Shown in pieces: positions 1 through 12,018 of a stretch of DNA of 64,000 nucleotides. The translations under genes were made by a program, and so were the position numbers. The notes beneath the pieces were generated by a model. The model worked only from the letters and a program-made list of their open reading frames with translations, had not been told where the DNA came from and searched no databases. Within the stretch, counting starts at the first letter, position 1. Each line of letters starts with the position of its first letter. The stretch lies in contig CM057226.1 of assembly GCA_029891385.1 (NCBI GenBank), positions 89,660,977 through 89,724,976 of the forward strand, in the 5' to 3' direction. Origin of the DNA: Erythroxylum novogranatense (taxonomy: Eukaryota > Streptophyta > Magnoliopsida > Malpighiales > Erythroxylaceae).

Positions 1-424
1 AAAATCAGAAGTTAATTCACACAAAAACAATTTAAACAAATTTAAATAAAAAGAGTAGGGAAGAAGATCAAACACTATTTTTATAGAGGTTCGGTGCTAA
101 GACCTACGTCCTCTACCTAAGCTCCCACTTAGGATTTTGCCAAGCACTTTATTGCACACTTTGTAGTTGAGTGTGAAATTTTTATAATGCCACTTGATTT
201 CCGGCTTAAGCTACCTTTACAATCGATTTATCTTCCGGCACAAATCCTACCTCACACGTGACCTTTTACTAATCACTCAAATTGTAAGAGAAATATGATA
301 AAGATTGAAGAACAAGTGCTCAATCCAATTATGTAACAAAGTAAGAACAATAATGAGCAATTTTGGAGCAATAGAAGAGTATTTTGGCTTGTAGAACTTG
401 TGTTAACTCTTCATCAATCATCCA

Positions 425-433
425 CTATTTATA
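425..433 (-). promoter_or_regulatory. TATA box of the K LTR
   Basis: The minus strand reads TATAAATAG here. It lies downstream, in transcription sense, of the GTCGAC array and upstream of the conserved R/U5 part of the LTR, as expected for the retrotransposon promoter. The A LTR has a weaker AAATAAATAG at the matching place (11497-11506). Confidence 0.6.
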
Positions 434-551
434 CTACAAGAAAAATAGCTGTTGGAGCTCATTCTAGCCGTTGCATGATTGTTATAGCCGTTCCTTAATA
501 ATCTCCTTTCCATTTGTGGCTAATTGGACCGATGGAATTGATTTGCTGTAT

Positions 552-806
552 CCATAAGTTGACTTGTCGAATGTATAAGTCGACTTGTGACAACATTTTA
601 CGTAAAAATTGTATCTCTGCTCTTCTATAAGTCGACTTGTGCTGTGTAAGTCGACTTGTGGTCCACGATAAGTCGACTTATATGCTGTTAGTCGACTTGT
701 GTTGACATATCTTCATAAGTTAGTCGACTTATGTTGTTCTAGTCGACTTATGCTATTCAGGTCTTGATGTATAAGTCGACTTATGCTTGTGCAAGTCGAC
801 TTGCGG
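552..806. repeat. Array of AAGTCGACTT-type palindromes in LTR U3
   Basis: Nine exact GTCGAC cores occur in about 250 bases, most inside a 10-base near-palindrome of the form (A/T)AGTCGACTT followed by (A/G)TG. Further degenerate copies such as GTTGAC are interspersed. Spacing is irregular. The array sits roughly 120-380 bases upstream of the TATA box. The A LTRs have the same array in weaker form, with three exact cores in the 5' copy and six in the 3' copy. Confidence 0.8.
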
Positions 807-1048
807 TCCTCCAACGGTAACATCCAACCAAATCCTCTATAATTCTCATTATTTAAGCCTCTTTCACTTATAAGGAAACTTCCATCTTGATTCTTCAATG
901 ATTTGTCACTTGCCCATCTTGATTTGCACAATTCTTTCATTAAATAATACTCCTAAATTTCCTGAAATAATTTCTTAACTGATTCTAGATATTTTATTAT
1001 TATCAAAACATAAAGGGATTTAATTTGTCAACCACCATTGGTCCAACA

Positions 1049-2042
1049 GAATCTTCACCCAACAAGGGATTTTCTTGGCTCTAAAGGAAACTCTAATCAT
1101 CTTCCACCTTTTTCCTTCTTGAACAACTTGAAAAATCACCCTTGGAGGCTTAGAAAAGTTGAACCCTAACTTGCTCATCTTCTTTCTCTCTTTTCTCCAT
1201 TTTCGTGCTTCTCTCTCCTTCTCCCTCTTCAATTTCGTTTCCCTCTCTTCTAAAGTGAAAGACCACTCCTTTATCTTGCCTTTTATACCACTTATGATGC
1301 TAAAAAGTCCATAATGCCCTTACTTATAATCCTAGTAACTTACATGCTTAAGTTTTCTTCCAATTTTGCCCCTCTTGCAACTTACCACTCTAATTCAATT
1401 TAATCCATGTCATATGGTCTTACTCACATTAACACGCTAATTAATTCCACAAAATAGAATAATTACTCTATCAATACCTCAAAATTAATTTAAATCATGC
1501 TTAGCTTCTTCCAAAAATCAAGACCTTTTCTAATCATGCAATTGAAGGAATTTGCTTGCACTTCCTTCTAGAGAAATGTTCCTTTTTGTCTAAATTTTCT
1601 AATGACATCCAAAATCATTCAATTTGGTTCCATGGTCCAAAAGTTATATCCAAAACATTTTCAGACTGTTCTTATACTGAAACATTATCCTGCGCTTGAC
1701 TTCCGTCCGAAAATTGGAATTCTTAGAGACTGAATTAGAACTCAATTTCATCATACAATTTGTAGCCTTATCTCTCTAGTTTAATCCAAATTAAGAATCA
1801 TCTCATTTGGATAATTGGGGATCAAGTTATGGCTAAAACACCGAAGCATACTCCATGAACATATTTCACTTGAAATTTCCTACTTTTTAACTTCAACATA
1901 TCATATAAAATCCATCTTATATCAAAACCATATTTTTCATTTCATTTCAAATTCATGAATTCTCCTTTCTTTATACATGAATAATCATGAACAGCTTCTC
2001 ATTTAATAGTCCTCACTTCCAAGAAAGATTCGGGGCCCAACA
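1049..2042 (-). repeat. E1 3' LTR, first 994 bases, interrupted by K
   Basis: Nearly identical to 7838-8826 apart from scattered point differences. On the minus strand it starts TGTTGGGCCCC at 2042, directly after the polypurine tract, and stops at 1049 where the K LTR begins. A TATA-like TATAAAAGG lies at 1279-1287 (minus). It is followed by a basic reading frame of about 66 codons that is also kept in the other LTR copy. Confidence 0.85.
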
Positions 2043-2082
2043 ATTCTCCCCCCTTAAAGAATTTCGTCCTCGAAATTCATAT
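2043..2082 (-). other. E1 polypurine tract and relic of the pol C-terminus
   Basis: The minus strand reads TTTAAGGGGGGAGAAT immediately before the LTR, a classic plus-strand primer. Just upstream, in one frame, it encodes FRGRNSL. F and J end their pol genes with FRGRNF(F/Y) in the same position, so this is a vestige of a chromovirus pol gene. Confidence 0.7.
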
Positions 2083-4940
2083 CTTACTGATCTAGTGGCC
2101 AGGGTTTGCTTCCTCTTGTACTCCTTTATTTTTCTATTTTACTCCATCACTCAAATGCTTTCTTGTCAATGACCTTAGTTAACAGATTCGAACAATCCCT
2201 CTATAACTTGTTCAGATATCGCACCATCCTGATCCTGCTTGTTTGATCTTGAGCACACCTTAGCATGATTGTACTCATAAACATGTGCTCATGTGAGAGT
2301 ATCACAGAGGTAATTTGTCTTGCGCTTGATGATTCACATCAGGGTCGTGCTAAGTGACTGTGTGCTTATCCACTTAACTCTCATGCCTATTCTTGTTAAA
2401 TTTTATACCCTTGATGTTGATCCTTCTAATTCATTCATCTTTCTTAATTCACTTGATTCTTATCATTCATCTATTTAACCTGTCCATAACATCTCCAATT
2501 CTAACCTTCAACGACGTGTAGGCCTTACTCATCATAATACAAAAGTGATGACTCATTCTATCATCTAACTCCTCATACAGTGTTCAACTGAACTCACTAG
2601 GACTGTGATTTTTGTGCTTAAGGTCAAATAGATTATACTTGGATCTCATGGTCCTATTAAACTTCAAACGATATGCCTTAAACATATTCTTGCTAGTTAC
2701 GACCATCAATTCAAAAATTCACTTACTTACTTTGACATTCTTAGTCACTAAAAAGGTCTTTCGATGTATCCCTACTAGGATGCATAACTTATGCCACCAA
2801 TTTTACTTTGCTAGCAATCTCTTTACTCAATCATCTTTATTGATTTCACATACTTCTTATTTCATTCACCATGTATCATTCTTCTTATTCGAACTCGAAA
2901 TTCTGATCTGCTTTCAATCTCGTAATCAGATTCACAATCTTTTACTCTTCAATTTAGGATATACTTAGCCCCACATGCTATGCTTCTTTTTGCTCTTGTT
3001 CTGATAATCATAATATCGAATTTATGCTTAATTTATCTGATATAACACTTAACCTTACTTGGAATATCTCACTTGTACAATCATAGTCTTTTGCTATTTA
3101 TGTCAATCTCTTGAGTCTCATATTTAATTCTCCCAATTCAGTGATTGTCTTATACTTGTACGATCTGTACTTGCATATGTATATCTAAGGTGTTCCTGTG
3201 CATATACTGTCTCCAAATTTTCAAAACAATCATTAATGAAGCAGTTCTAAATCATGTATCAAAAATCAACTCATAGGACTTTAGTTGTCTCCATACATAT
3301 GAAATCACTTTGTTACGCTGCATTGGATTTTAGCCAAATGTCTTACACAACATCAGTGCATACCATAAAATCTCCAAATCTATATAATATAGTCTACATC
3401 AGCATAATTCTTTCAAAATTCTCTTTACTTACATTACTCATACGCTTTACACATTTTTCTTCATGTATTCAAACTATTCTTCTCAATTCTTCGAATACCT
3501 TTAATACATCATCAAATCTTGAATCATTTTAGTCTTCAATACCATATTGCTAGTGGGCATTTGTTAACTCCAACAATTTTTATCAAATTTCATGTGTCTC
3601 ATGATTAGCCCTCGTGATTCCTTAATGAGGTACATTGTCTCACTTTCTTTTCAATTTCCCCTATTAACTTCCTTCCTCGAATGATTTTCTCTATTCCTTG
3701 CATTTCCTCAGATCTCACTTGAACTTATCCTTATGTTTGCTCATTCATTATACCTCTTTGCTTGAATCTCTGCTAGGGAGTATACTCACTTTCGAATCAT
3801 TACATATTCCTTTCCGATCAGTTCTTTCATCGATCACTCTTAACATAAACTATCTAATATGCTTATTCTAACCTAATAAAATTCTCTTGAAAGAGGGTTT
3901 CTTGCTACCATCCTCTATGCTATTCATGCAATCTTGATCAAAAACCTATTATCATCATCACATTATCAACTATTCTTAATACCTTGGGAAGACCAGTTTC
4001 TATCGTCCTTACAAGGTCGTAATGTTTAAGTCACTCAAAACTCAATGGAGTAATGAACATACTTGCTGTCACATATGCTTGGATGGGCATCATGAAATTC
4101 ATCCCATTTTATCCACCTATCTATCTCCATCAATTTACAAATAGATCTCTTACATGATTGATAGTTTAATCTTCATTAATCCTAGACAATATTCTTCTCT
4201 TGATCTTTGACTTTATTTCTCATTGCAACATCATATATAAAATTCAATCTATCTCTGCTTGAGCATTGTAAGCACTTTCATGTGTCACTCTAGTTTCCCC
4301 TTAGACTCTAAACTATGGTAACTTTGACTAACAAATATTCAATGAGTCATAGGTTTCTTCCTCTATCATCTTCACACAAATATTACCTGTGTGCTTAATA
4401 TACTTACAGGTGTATGATGATAGATCATCATATAGCTTCTCACAATAACTATCAATTTAACCATCCTGGACTTGTACAAATATCAATATCATTCATCTCA
4501 TCTTTCCATTATCCCTCACATTACATCTTACATGTATGTTATTTGCCATTAATTCAAACTTATAGATGGAAAATCATCATACAATTCACATATCAAACAT
4601 GTAGCAATTTCGCAATACACTCAAAGCAAAATTGATGCAACAATTATGATGCAATTTAAAACATTAATTTCCTTGATTTAAAGAAAGAAAAAATGACTTA
4701 TTTAATCTATTATAAGCATGTACCCCCCTTAGGTTCTGATTTCATCTTTGGAAGACCATAAGAATGTCTGTTTTCAATACATTCCGCTTGTTCACTTTAA
4801 GCTCAACCTTTCCACCTATATCCTTGTCTTCCTCAAACCAGCCATGATCATACATTTACATTATTCTATTAGCTTGAACTCTTAAAAATTTCTCATGTGT
4901 GCAACTTATACACATGCACCCATGTAAGATCCTAATACTG
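2083..4940 (-). other. E1 interior with no recognisable coding sequence
   Basis: About 2.86 kb of AT-rich sequence full of stops on both strands. I looked for gag zinc knuckles, protease DSG, the RT DD box, integrase HHCC/DDE and a chromodomain, and recognised none. The short open frames here show no family resemblance. It may be a fully eroded pol gene or replaced sequence; the pol tail at its end favours derivation from a chromovirus. Confidence 0.55.
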
Positions 4941-4954
4941 GAGCTCTGATACCA
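4941..4954 (-). other. E1 primer-binding site
   Basis: The minus strand reads TGGTATCAGAGCTC, complementary to the 3' end of initiator-methionine tRNA. Four bases separate it from the LTR end. It fixes the element's orientation and the 5' LTR boundary at 4959. Confidence 0.85.
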
Positions 4955-4958
4955 CAAA

Positions 4959-7900
4959 TGTTGGATCCCGTTTTCGGAACCCAACTCTTGCGAAATCCAT
5001 CATAATTAACTTGAGCGTGCACATCATCTTGAAGGGTTATTGCATTAAACCCCAATAGACATCATTTTTTTTGCACCCATAATACACATTATCAATTCAT
5101 CTTTATTCTCATAACATCCCAAAAATTTACTTATAAATTGTTCCATGGTGTGTTACACAAAAAAGTCACCATGCTTGAACTCAATTTTTACTGCTTCCTA
5201 ACAAAAATTGGAAAACTTCAAATAAGAATTTCAAATTTACTTCTTCATATAAATCATAGCTCTATGTCGCTTGTTTATTTTAAAGCAAGAATCACCTCAA
5301 TCGGAGTTCTACAACTCAAGATATCATCAAAATACTAGAATGTGTTCATGACCTAAACAAGGCCTCCTAACCGACCTCTCACTTGTTCTAATTCAAACTC
5401 TCTCAAATCAACTACAAATGCTACAAATTTTTATGGAGGGACACATACATGTCTTAGGAATCCATTGCTTCAATAATCACTTCAATTGGAGGTCGGATGA
5501 GGGAGTTATGATCAAAAGAATTCAACATGCTCAAACCCTAAATTGATTTGTACCTCTCTTGGCGTGATTGCCATAACTTTCACCACTATTATCGAATTGC
5601 TTTCGTTTTTAGACCATTAGAAAGACAATACTGCGACCTACAACTTTTATGAAGACAAAAGTCTGATTCTGCCTCTAACAGTGTCAAAATTTGTGATATT
5701 TCCCGTGAATTTCTGCTAAACGGACATGTATTGGATAAGTTGCACCATTTCACCTGAGAAGGTCCGTTAAACGGACTCCCATGTCCGTTTAACAGACATG
5801 AGGCTTCCAAAACCCCTTCAAACCTTCCAATATGCTTCCTACATCAAACCTAACATCATAAACACTTATAATCTTGCAAAATTTAACTCTCCTAATGCAA
5901 ATTCAATTCATAACAACTCAAACATCAAACTCTCAATTCTTGATCCATTTGGTCCATCAAAATCACACATTCTCATCAATTACCCTAGCTATCACATACA
6001 CACCATATACAGCACCCTAACTTGTCACAATCATATCTCTTGATTCCGATTTCCAAAAATTACAATCTTTTTAGCGTTGAAAAGATAAGAAGATCATCTA
6101 CAACTTCAAAGAAGACAACTTTGGCGAACTGTAACTCAATTATTCCAGAATTTCCCTGGAAGTCAGACACAAATCTTATCCTTGTAGAATTTTGAACTTG
6201 TCCCAAATTCACTTCTTTAACTAAAGTAACACATTCTTATCGATTCAATTACCAATTGGAATTCATCAACCCTCAACTTCAATTTATGCAAAAACATCTC
6301 ATGATTATCATCATAACTTTCCTATCTTTCTTGTCCATATTGCCTCACTTATATATGTATCGATTTATATGAAAAGTTCATCAACTCATATGGATTGCTT
6401 CTTCAATTATATCTAATTCCATCTAAACATCATTATACACTATTTCACATTCCAATTTCCCAATCATCCATAATTCCTATGTTCCATTTTCCATAATAAC
6501 TCACTGATGTGTACACATATATATACATATACATCATCCATTCATGCTCCACATTCATCATAGTCATCCATATACAAATTTACAGTTCAAAACCATACAC
6601 AATTCATATTTTCATAACATCATAAATAATAGCTTTACAATCTTCATGGGCATCTCATGCCACAATACATCATTAAAATACCAAAATCCAATATACAAAG
6701 CGTGCAAAACCAAATGATCCTCATAATACAATTGAAGCCTTTTTTTACATAAATAATTCCTAAACATAACAAAACATGTAATTTTGGAGTTATGCTTTGA
6801 TTCAGTTTCACTTGATCTCTTATTCAATACCTGGAAATGGGGAAAGAGAGGGGGCTGAACTCGAAAGCTCCGTGGGAAACATGCTTATAATAAATAATAA
6901 GCAAAACCATTCAAAAACATTCTTTATCATGGAAAATGCTTGTTGAGTCATAAAACACATAATTCTCAAAATTCTTGTTGAGTCGTAAAACCCATATTTC
7001 TCAAAATTCTTGTCAAATAACCAAACTCACAAACAATACAATTCATGCATTTTCAACATATTCACAAATCATAAATATGTATGCACATCGTAATGGTTTA
7101 GGTAAGTCCATAAACTTGACTAACTACACAATTCCATATAATGACCTTGTGTAGTCGTAAACTTGAGGGAGTTCTTGAAGGAGCTCCGTGCCACTAGCGG
7201 GCAGGCGGGAGAAGCTTATTCTTGGGTCAACGTGCACGTGACAATTTCTTGGATGGACTATACCGAAACCCACATAACATGTATTTCAAAACTTGTTGCC
7301 CTAAATGGCACTTTTCGAAAACTTGATTTTTTTCTTGACATTTTGCCATAAAGGCATATTTCAAAAACACAAATTATTCATGAACATGAAATATCTCACA
7401 TTGCATCAACCAAAATTCACATAGCAATTTCTCAAACATTCAAAAGCAATGAATGCACAATTGTAGCAATTTCTCACATTAATCGCAAATAATAAAGGCA
7501 ACATTTGTGAAGCTATTGAAAACATTTTATTTTCTTGATTTTGAAAACACATTAAAGGCTCATTACTTAAATTATAAACATGAAAACCCACCTGAAATTC
7601 CTTGCTTAATACTTGTTTAAATGCATCCCCTCTTGCTCCTTTTACTCCACTTCCCTTCTTTGATTTCTTTCATCAACATTCACAAAATTCCTAAATCAAA
7701 TGACTTTTAAATTGAGAAACTCATAACACACAATCACCAAATTGACTTTAAAATATCTAAACCCATCAATTTCCTAAGCTCTTTGAATCAAAATACTCCA
7801 AAAATCCAGAACATTAAAATATCACTTACCTTAAATCTTCACCCAACAAGGGATTTTCTTGGCTCTAAAGGAAACTCTCATCATCTTCCACCTTTTTCCT

Positions 7901-8826
7901 TCTTGAACAACTTGAAAAATCACCCTTGGAGGCTTAGAAAAGTTGAACCCTAACTTGCTCTTCTTCTTTCTCTCTTTTCTCCATTTTCGTGCTGCTCTCT
8001 CCTTCTCCCTCTTCAATTTCGTTTCCCTCACTTCTAAAATGAAAGACCACTCCTTTCTCTTGCCTTTTATACCACTTATGATGCTAAAAAGTCCATAATG
8101 CCCTTACTTATAAGCCTAGTAACTTACATGCTTAAGTTGTCTTCCAATTTTGCCCCTCTTGCAACTTACCACTCTAATTCAATTTAATCCATGTCATATG
8201 GTCTTACTCACATTAACATGCTAATTAATTCCACAAAATAGAATAATTACTCTATCAATACCTCAAAGTTAATTTAAATCATGCTTAGCTTCTTCCAAAA
8301 ATCAAGACCTTTTCTAATCATGCAATTGAAGGAATTTGCTTGCACTTCCTTCTAGAGAAATATTCCTTTTTGTCTAAATTTTCTAATGACATCCAAAATC
8401 ATTCAATTTGGTTCCATGGTCCAAAATTTATACCCAAAACAATTTCAGACTGTTCTTATACTGAAAAATTATCCTGCGCTTGACTTCCATCCGAAAACTG
8501 AAATTCTTAGAGACTGAATTAGAACTCAATTTCATCATACAATTTGTAGCCTTATCTTTCTAGTTTAATATAAATTAAGAATCATCTCATTTGGATAACT
8601 AGAGATCAAGTTATGGCTAAAATACCAAAGCATACTCCATGAACGTATTTCACTTGAAATTTCCTGCTTTTTAACTTCGACATATCACATAAAATCCATC
8701 TTATATCAAAACCAAATTTTTCATTTCATTTTGAATTTATGAATTCTCCTTTCTTTATACATGAATAATCATGAAAAACTTCTCATTTAATAGTCCTCAC
8801 TTTCAAGAAAGATTCGGGGCCCAACA
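4959..8826 (-). repeat. E1 5' LTR, complete, 3868 bases
   Basis: Bounded by CCAACA (as TGTTGG on the plus strand at 4959) and TGTTGGGC at 8826. It is unusually long. Contents: a TATA-like TATAAAAGG at 8063-8071 (minus), a 35-base tandem pair at 6939-7008, an inverted CCGTTTAAC/GTTAAACGG cluster around 5710-5805, and a block at 7188-7243 resembling one in the F LTR (48649-48700). Confidence 0.8.
7831..8031 (-). other. Short basic reading frame in the E1 LTR leader
   Basis: About 66 codons starting some 35 bases downstream of the TATA-like box, very rich in Lys, Arg and Glu at the N-terminus (KREKERAARKWRKER). The equivalent frame at 1020-1232 in the other LTR is open with few changes. It is not a known retroelement protein. 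Conservation may simply reflect recent LTR identity, since both copies were identical at insertion. Probably an upstream open frame of the leader, not a gene. Confidence 0.3.
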
Positions 8827-10300
8827 TTAAAGGTCTCCTTTAATCTTACCAATTTTCAGAAACTTTTCTAACTTTTTGGTGCCTCCATTTAACATTCTTA
8901 TTCCCTTTTTGGTAATTACTAGCTTCAATTTTATTTCATCATGCTCATTTATTCTAGATAACAACTTCTTATCTAAATCATGAATGATGTTCTTCATATA
9001 GGAGTTTTCCTTCTTTAGCTTTTCATTCTTCTTACACGTTTGCACTCATTTTGCATACATTAATTTATAGGCTTCATAAATATCATTCCTTTTATCATCT
9101 GAATTGTTAGCATCACTATCCTAATATGAATTTAAACTTTGAGCTAATCCACCTATGTTTTTTCCCGAAATCTTATGCAGTTTTATCCATGTTTTCATCA
9201 TTAGTTTCTTCCTTCCTAGTTGCTGTTAAGAAAGCAATTGGACTTTTGCTATATAAAGCAACCAACACAACAGTACTAACAAGTTCCTCTTCATTTCCGT
9301 AGTCACTTTTGGTTCATTCTCACTCTAAGTGCTCGTATAAAACTTCCCTTTTCTCTTCATCAAAGTGTTAACACATTCAGCTTGCACATGTCCGAAGCCT
9401 TGATATTTATGACATTGAATTTTCTTTACTTTTCTTTTACCCTTTTGAGTTTTAACTTATTGTTTAAAGTTATTATTTGATAAGCTCGAACCGTTTTGCC
9501 TAAACTTGGATCTGTCTTTTTCACTTTCTTTAACCAATTGCCAAAATTTCTTATCAATAACTCCATATCCTCATTATCATCAGGTTCATCTCCTAAGTCA
9601 TTCACGACTTTTCTAACCTCAACCTGCAATGTCAATCATTTGTTCTTCTCTCGTTCATCTCTTAACAAATTCATCTCAAAGTTGGTAAAAATCCTAGATA
9701 CCTTATCCAAAGAAAATTCTGTGATATCATGGGCTATTTTGATGGTTGGAATTTTCAGTATGAATCTCGGAGGAAGTGATCTCTAAGTTTTCTTAACAAG
9801 TTTTATATTCGAATACTTCTTCCCAAGTTGATGTGCTTGGTTGGCTATATCACGCAATCTCTCATAGAAGTCTCTAATATTATCGCTTTCATTCATTTTA
9901 AGCTCTTCGAATCTAGCAGGCAACATATGAAGTTTCGAAGCTATCACATATTTTGATCCCTTATGTATAATTTTCAAAGTGTCCCATGTGTATTTCGTTG
10001 ATTCATTGGTTGATATCATAACAAAGAGACCTTTATCAACTGCACTGAACATAATGCGTAAGGCTTAAGAATTTCCAAATGCTCTCTCTTCTTTTGACCT
10101 TGTTCACTCAGATGAATCTTTAAGCACTACTTCTCCCTTTTTATCAGTCGTCATTGGATGTGTCTAATCATTTAAAACCGAGTTTCATGCTTTTTTTCCT
10201 TATGCCTGAATGAATACTCTCATTTGTGATTTTCATGTAGGATAATTTGAACCATCTAATAACAGTGGCCTAATGATTGATTCCCCTTTTTTATAGCCAT
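8827..10300 (-). pseudogene. Element C: Sirevirus-like Copia gag, truncated by E1
   Basis: Gag forms the virus-like particle and binds the element RNA. The start ATG is at 10298-10300 (minus). The N-terminal domain survives as RPLLLDGSNY with frame changes. A UBN2-like core is open at 9783-10052 (ending in YERLRDIANQAHQLGKKYS). A zinc knuckle near 9372-9413 reads CHKYQGFGHVQAEC, its second Cys replaced by Tyr. A Lys/Glu-rich coiled-coil segment is open at 8827-9045. Stops and frameshifts separate the pieces. Homology stops at 8827, where the E1 LTR begins; protease and pol would lie left of the window beyond E1. The CHKC-QGFGH-AEC style and long coiled coil suggest the Sirevirus lineage. Confidence 0.75.
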
Positions 10301-10350
10301 AATTTTGAAACACGGATCTACACCAACTTGACGTACTAATTCGATGACCC

Positions 10351-10362
10351 GCTTTGATACCA
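10351..10362 (-). other. Element C primer-binding site
   Basis: The minus strand reads TGGTATCAAAGC, complementary to tRNA-iMet with one change, two bases after the LTR terminus (ACA, then AT). Confidence 0.8.
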
Positions 10363-10364
10363 AT

Positions 10365-10973
10365 TGTAAAATCCGAAGGGATGTAGTACTTTCGAAAAAT
10401 CCAACATAATCAAAAATAAAAAAATAAACATAAAATAACAAATCAACATAAGAAAATTGTTATTGCAGCTCGGCACACATTGCCTACATTTGCGGGACCT
10501 TCACCAGCTTCATACTTTCACTAATGACAATAGTTTTTATACAAGGCCTTATTGAGTCGACTCACTCAACCCTTGATATTTTCCCTCATCCTCAAATTCC
10601 GTGAAAGTATTTCACATGCAATAACACGACTAACTCGCGTTAACTTGAACAGAGAATTTTTTCAACAATAATTTTTAATAATAAAGATTATGAACAAACA
10701 ACTCGAGTGATTAAAAATAATAATGAACATAAACAAACACATTTGAGATAAAAATGAACAACTTCCCAATGAATTCAGCTCCTTCAATGACAGATCGGAG
10801 AGTTGGTCATCAATAGTTCTATTGTATTTAGTTGTTGGATTTTTCAGACATTACTTCCACAATGGACAGCCACACAATCAACATCAATTCAATTTCACCA
10901 AAATCCACACAATAGATGAGAAGCAACAACGTAAAAGGAATACATAAATCATACAATGAATTAGCTGCAAAAC
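10365..10973 (-). repeat. Element C 5' LTR, first piece (U5/R side)
   Basis: Starts at the base pair next to the primer-binding spacer and continues until element A interrupts it at 10973. The rest resumes at 24972. A diverged relative of this sequence lies at 36900-37150. Confidence 0.7.
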
Positions 10974-11990
10974 TGTTGGACCAATGGTGGCTGACAAATG
11001 AAATCCTTTTATGTTTTGATAATAATAAAATTTATAGAATTTATTAAGAAATTATTTCAGGTGTTGTAATTTAAATAAAAGACTTGTGCAAATCAAGAGA
11101 GCAGATAAACCATTGAAGATTTTGTTAAGACTATCTGTTGGAGTCAGCACCAGTCGAGTAGCATTTCACAAGTCAACTGATAAATCCAGATATGTCAGAT
11201 GGGGCATGAAACAAATCGACTAACATGTGACAAGTCGACTATTAATCAACTGGATAGGTGCACTAGTCGACTATCATTACACTAATCGACTATTCGAAGA
11301 GCAGAGATGAAACTTGCATGGAATAACGTTGGCACTAGCTGACTATAACACCTCGACTAGTCGACTATTAGGTAGAGCTGAACAAAACTTATTCGGATCA
11401 ATCCCAAATGGAAAGGAAATAATTTTGCAACGTCTATGAGCAATCAACAACAGCTGGAAAAAGATCTCCAACGACTATATTCATCTAGAAGTCTGCAAAT
11501 AAATAGAGAAAGATCAAATGATCGAGTAGTGAAGTCCAAAAACAAAAGCATACTACTATTGTTACTAATTTGCTCTCAATTGCTCTTAGCTTGTTCCAAA
11601 TTTTTATTGAGCATTATTACTTCTTCTTTATCTTTGTGATTATTGTGAGTTGAATGATTGGTTGAAAATCACTTGTGAGGTAGGACTTGTGCCGGAAAAC
11701 AAATCAATTGTTAGGGTAGCTTGAGCTGGAAATCAAGAGGTGTTGTAAAAAGTTCACGCTGAAATATAAAGTGTGTAGTAAAGTGATTTGCCAAATCTTA
11801 AGTGGGAGCTTAGGTAGAGGACGTAGGTCTTAACACCAAACCTCTATAAAAACAATGTTTGCCTTTCTTCCCTACTCTTTGCATTTAAATTTGTTTAAAT
11901 TATTTTGTGTGTATTAACTTCTGATTTTTTGTAGTACTCTACGAAAAAGGTTCAAAGATCCATTCAATCCCTCCTTCTAGATCGTTTACA
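10974..11990 (+). repeat. Element A 5' LTR
   Basis: TGTTGGACC to TTTACA, 1017 bases, the same length as the 3' copy. U3 carries decayed GTCGAC palindromes (11150-11370). A TATA-like AAATAAATAG is at 11497-11506. The 3' part (11640-11930) is the best-conserved portion among all A-family copies in the window. Confidence 0.88.
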
Positions 11991-11992
11991 AT

Positions 11993-12004
11993 TGGTATCA
12001 GAGT
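11993..12004 (+). other. Element A primer-binding site
   Basis: TGGTATCAGAGT, complementary to tRNA-iMet. Two bases (AT) separate it from the CA end of the LTR. Confidence 0.85.
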
Positions 12005-12018
12005 AGAAGTATCTAGGG

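Larger units (their letters stand above)
1..1048 (-). mobile_element. Element K: 5' LTR of an A-family Copia, cut by the window edge
   Basis: Read on the minus strand this begins TGTTGGACCAATGG at 1048 and matches the LTRs of element A (10974-11990, 23948-24964) nearly throughout. About 60 bases of its 3' end lie outside the window. No polypurine tract precedes 1048; the neighbouring bases are E1 LTR sequence, so this is the 5' LTR of an element inserted into E1, with its coding part to the left of the window. It differs from the A copies mainly in a richer array of GTCGAC palindromes. Confidence 0.85.
1049..8826 (-). mobile_element. Element E1: LARD-like non-autonomous Gypsy-type element
   Basis: Two copies of a long LTR flank a 2.9-kb interior with a primer-binding site and a polypurine tract but no recognisable polyprotein. 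LTR ends are TGTTGGGCCCCG and CCAACA. The start resembles the Tekay-type LTR of F (TGTTAGACCCCG), as does the block around 7188-7243, and the last bases before the polypurine tract still encode FRGRN, the tail of Tekay-type pol. The size plan (3.87-kb LTR, 2.9-kb interior) fits a large retrotransposon derivative mobilised in trans. It sits inside the gag of C at 8826/8827, and its 3' LTR is itself interrupted by K. Confidence 0.75.

Noticed and set aside
552..806. Regularly repeated palindromes considered as a CRISPR-like array
   Set aside because: Units are short, spacing is irregular, there are no unique spacers of constant length, and the sequence is a plant LTR.
2612..2968. 118-codon plus-strand frame in the E1 interior
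   Set aside because: AT-rich, with no known domain, opposite to the element's transcription, and not supported by composition.
11993..12004. tRNA-like sequence TGGTATCAGAG (also at other elements)
   Set aside because: It is the primer-binding site complementary to the end of initiator tRNA; no tRNA fold surrounds it.
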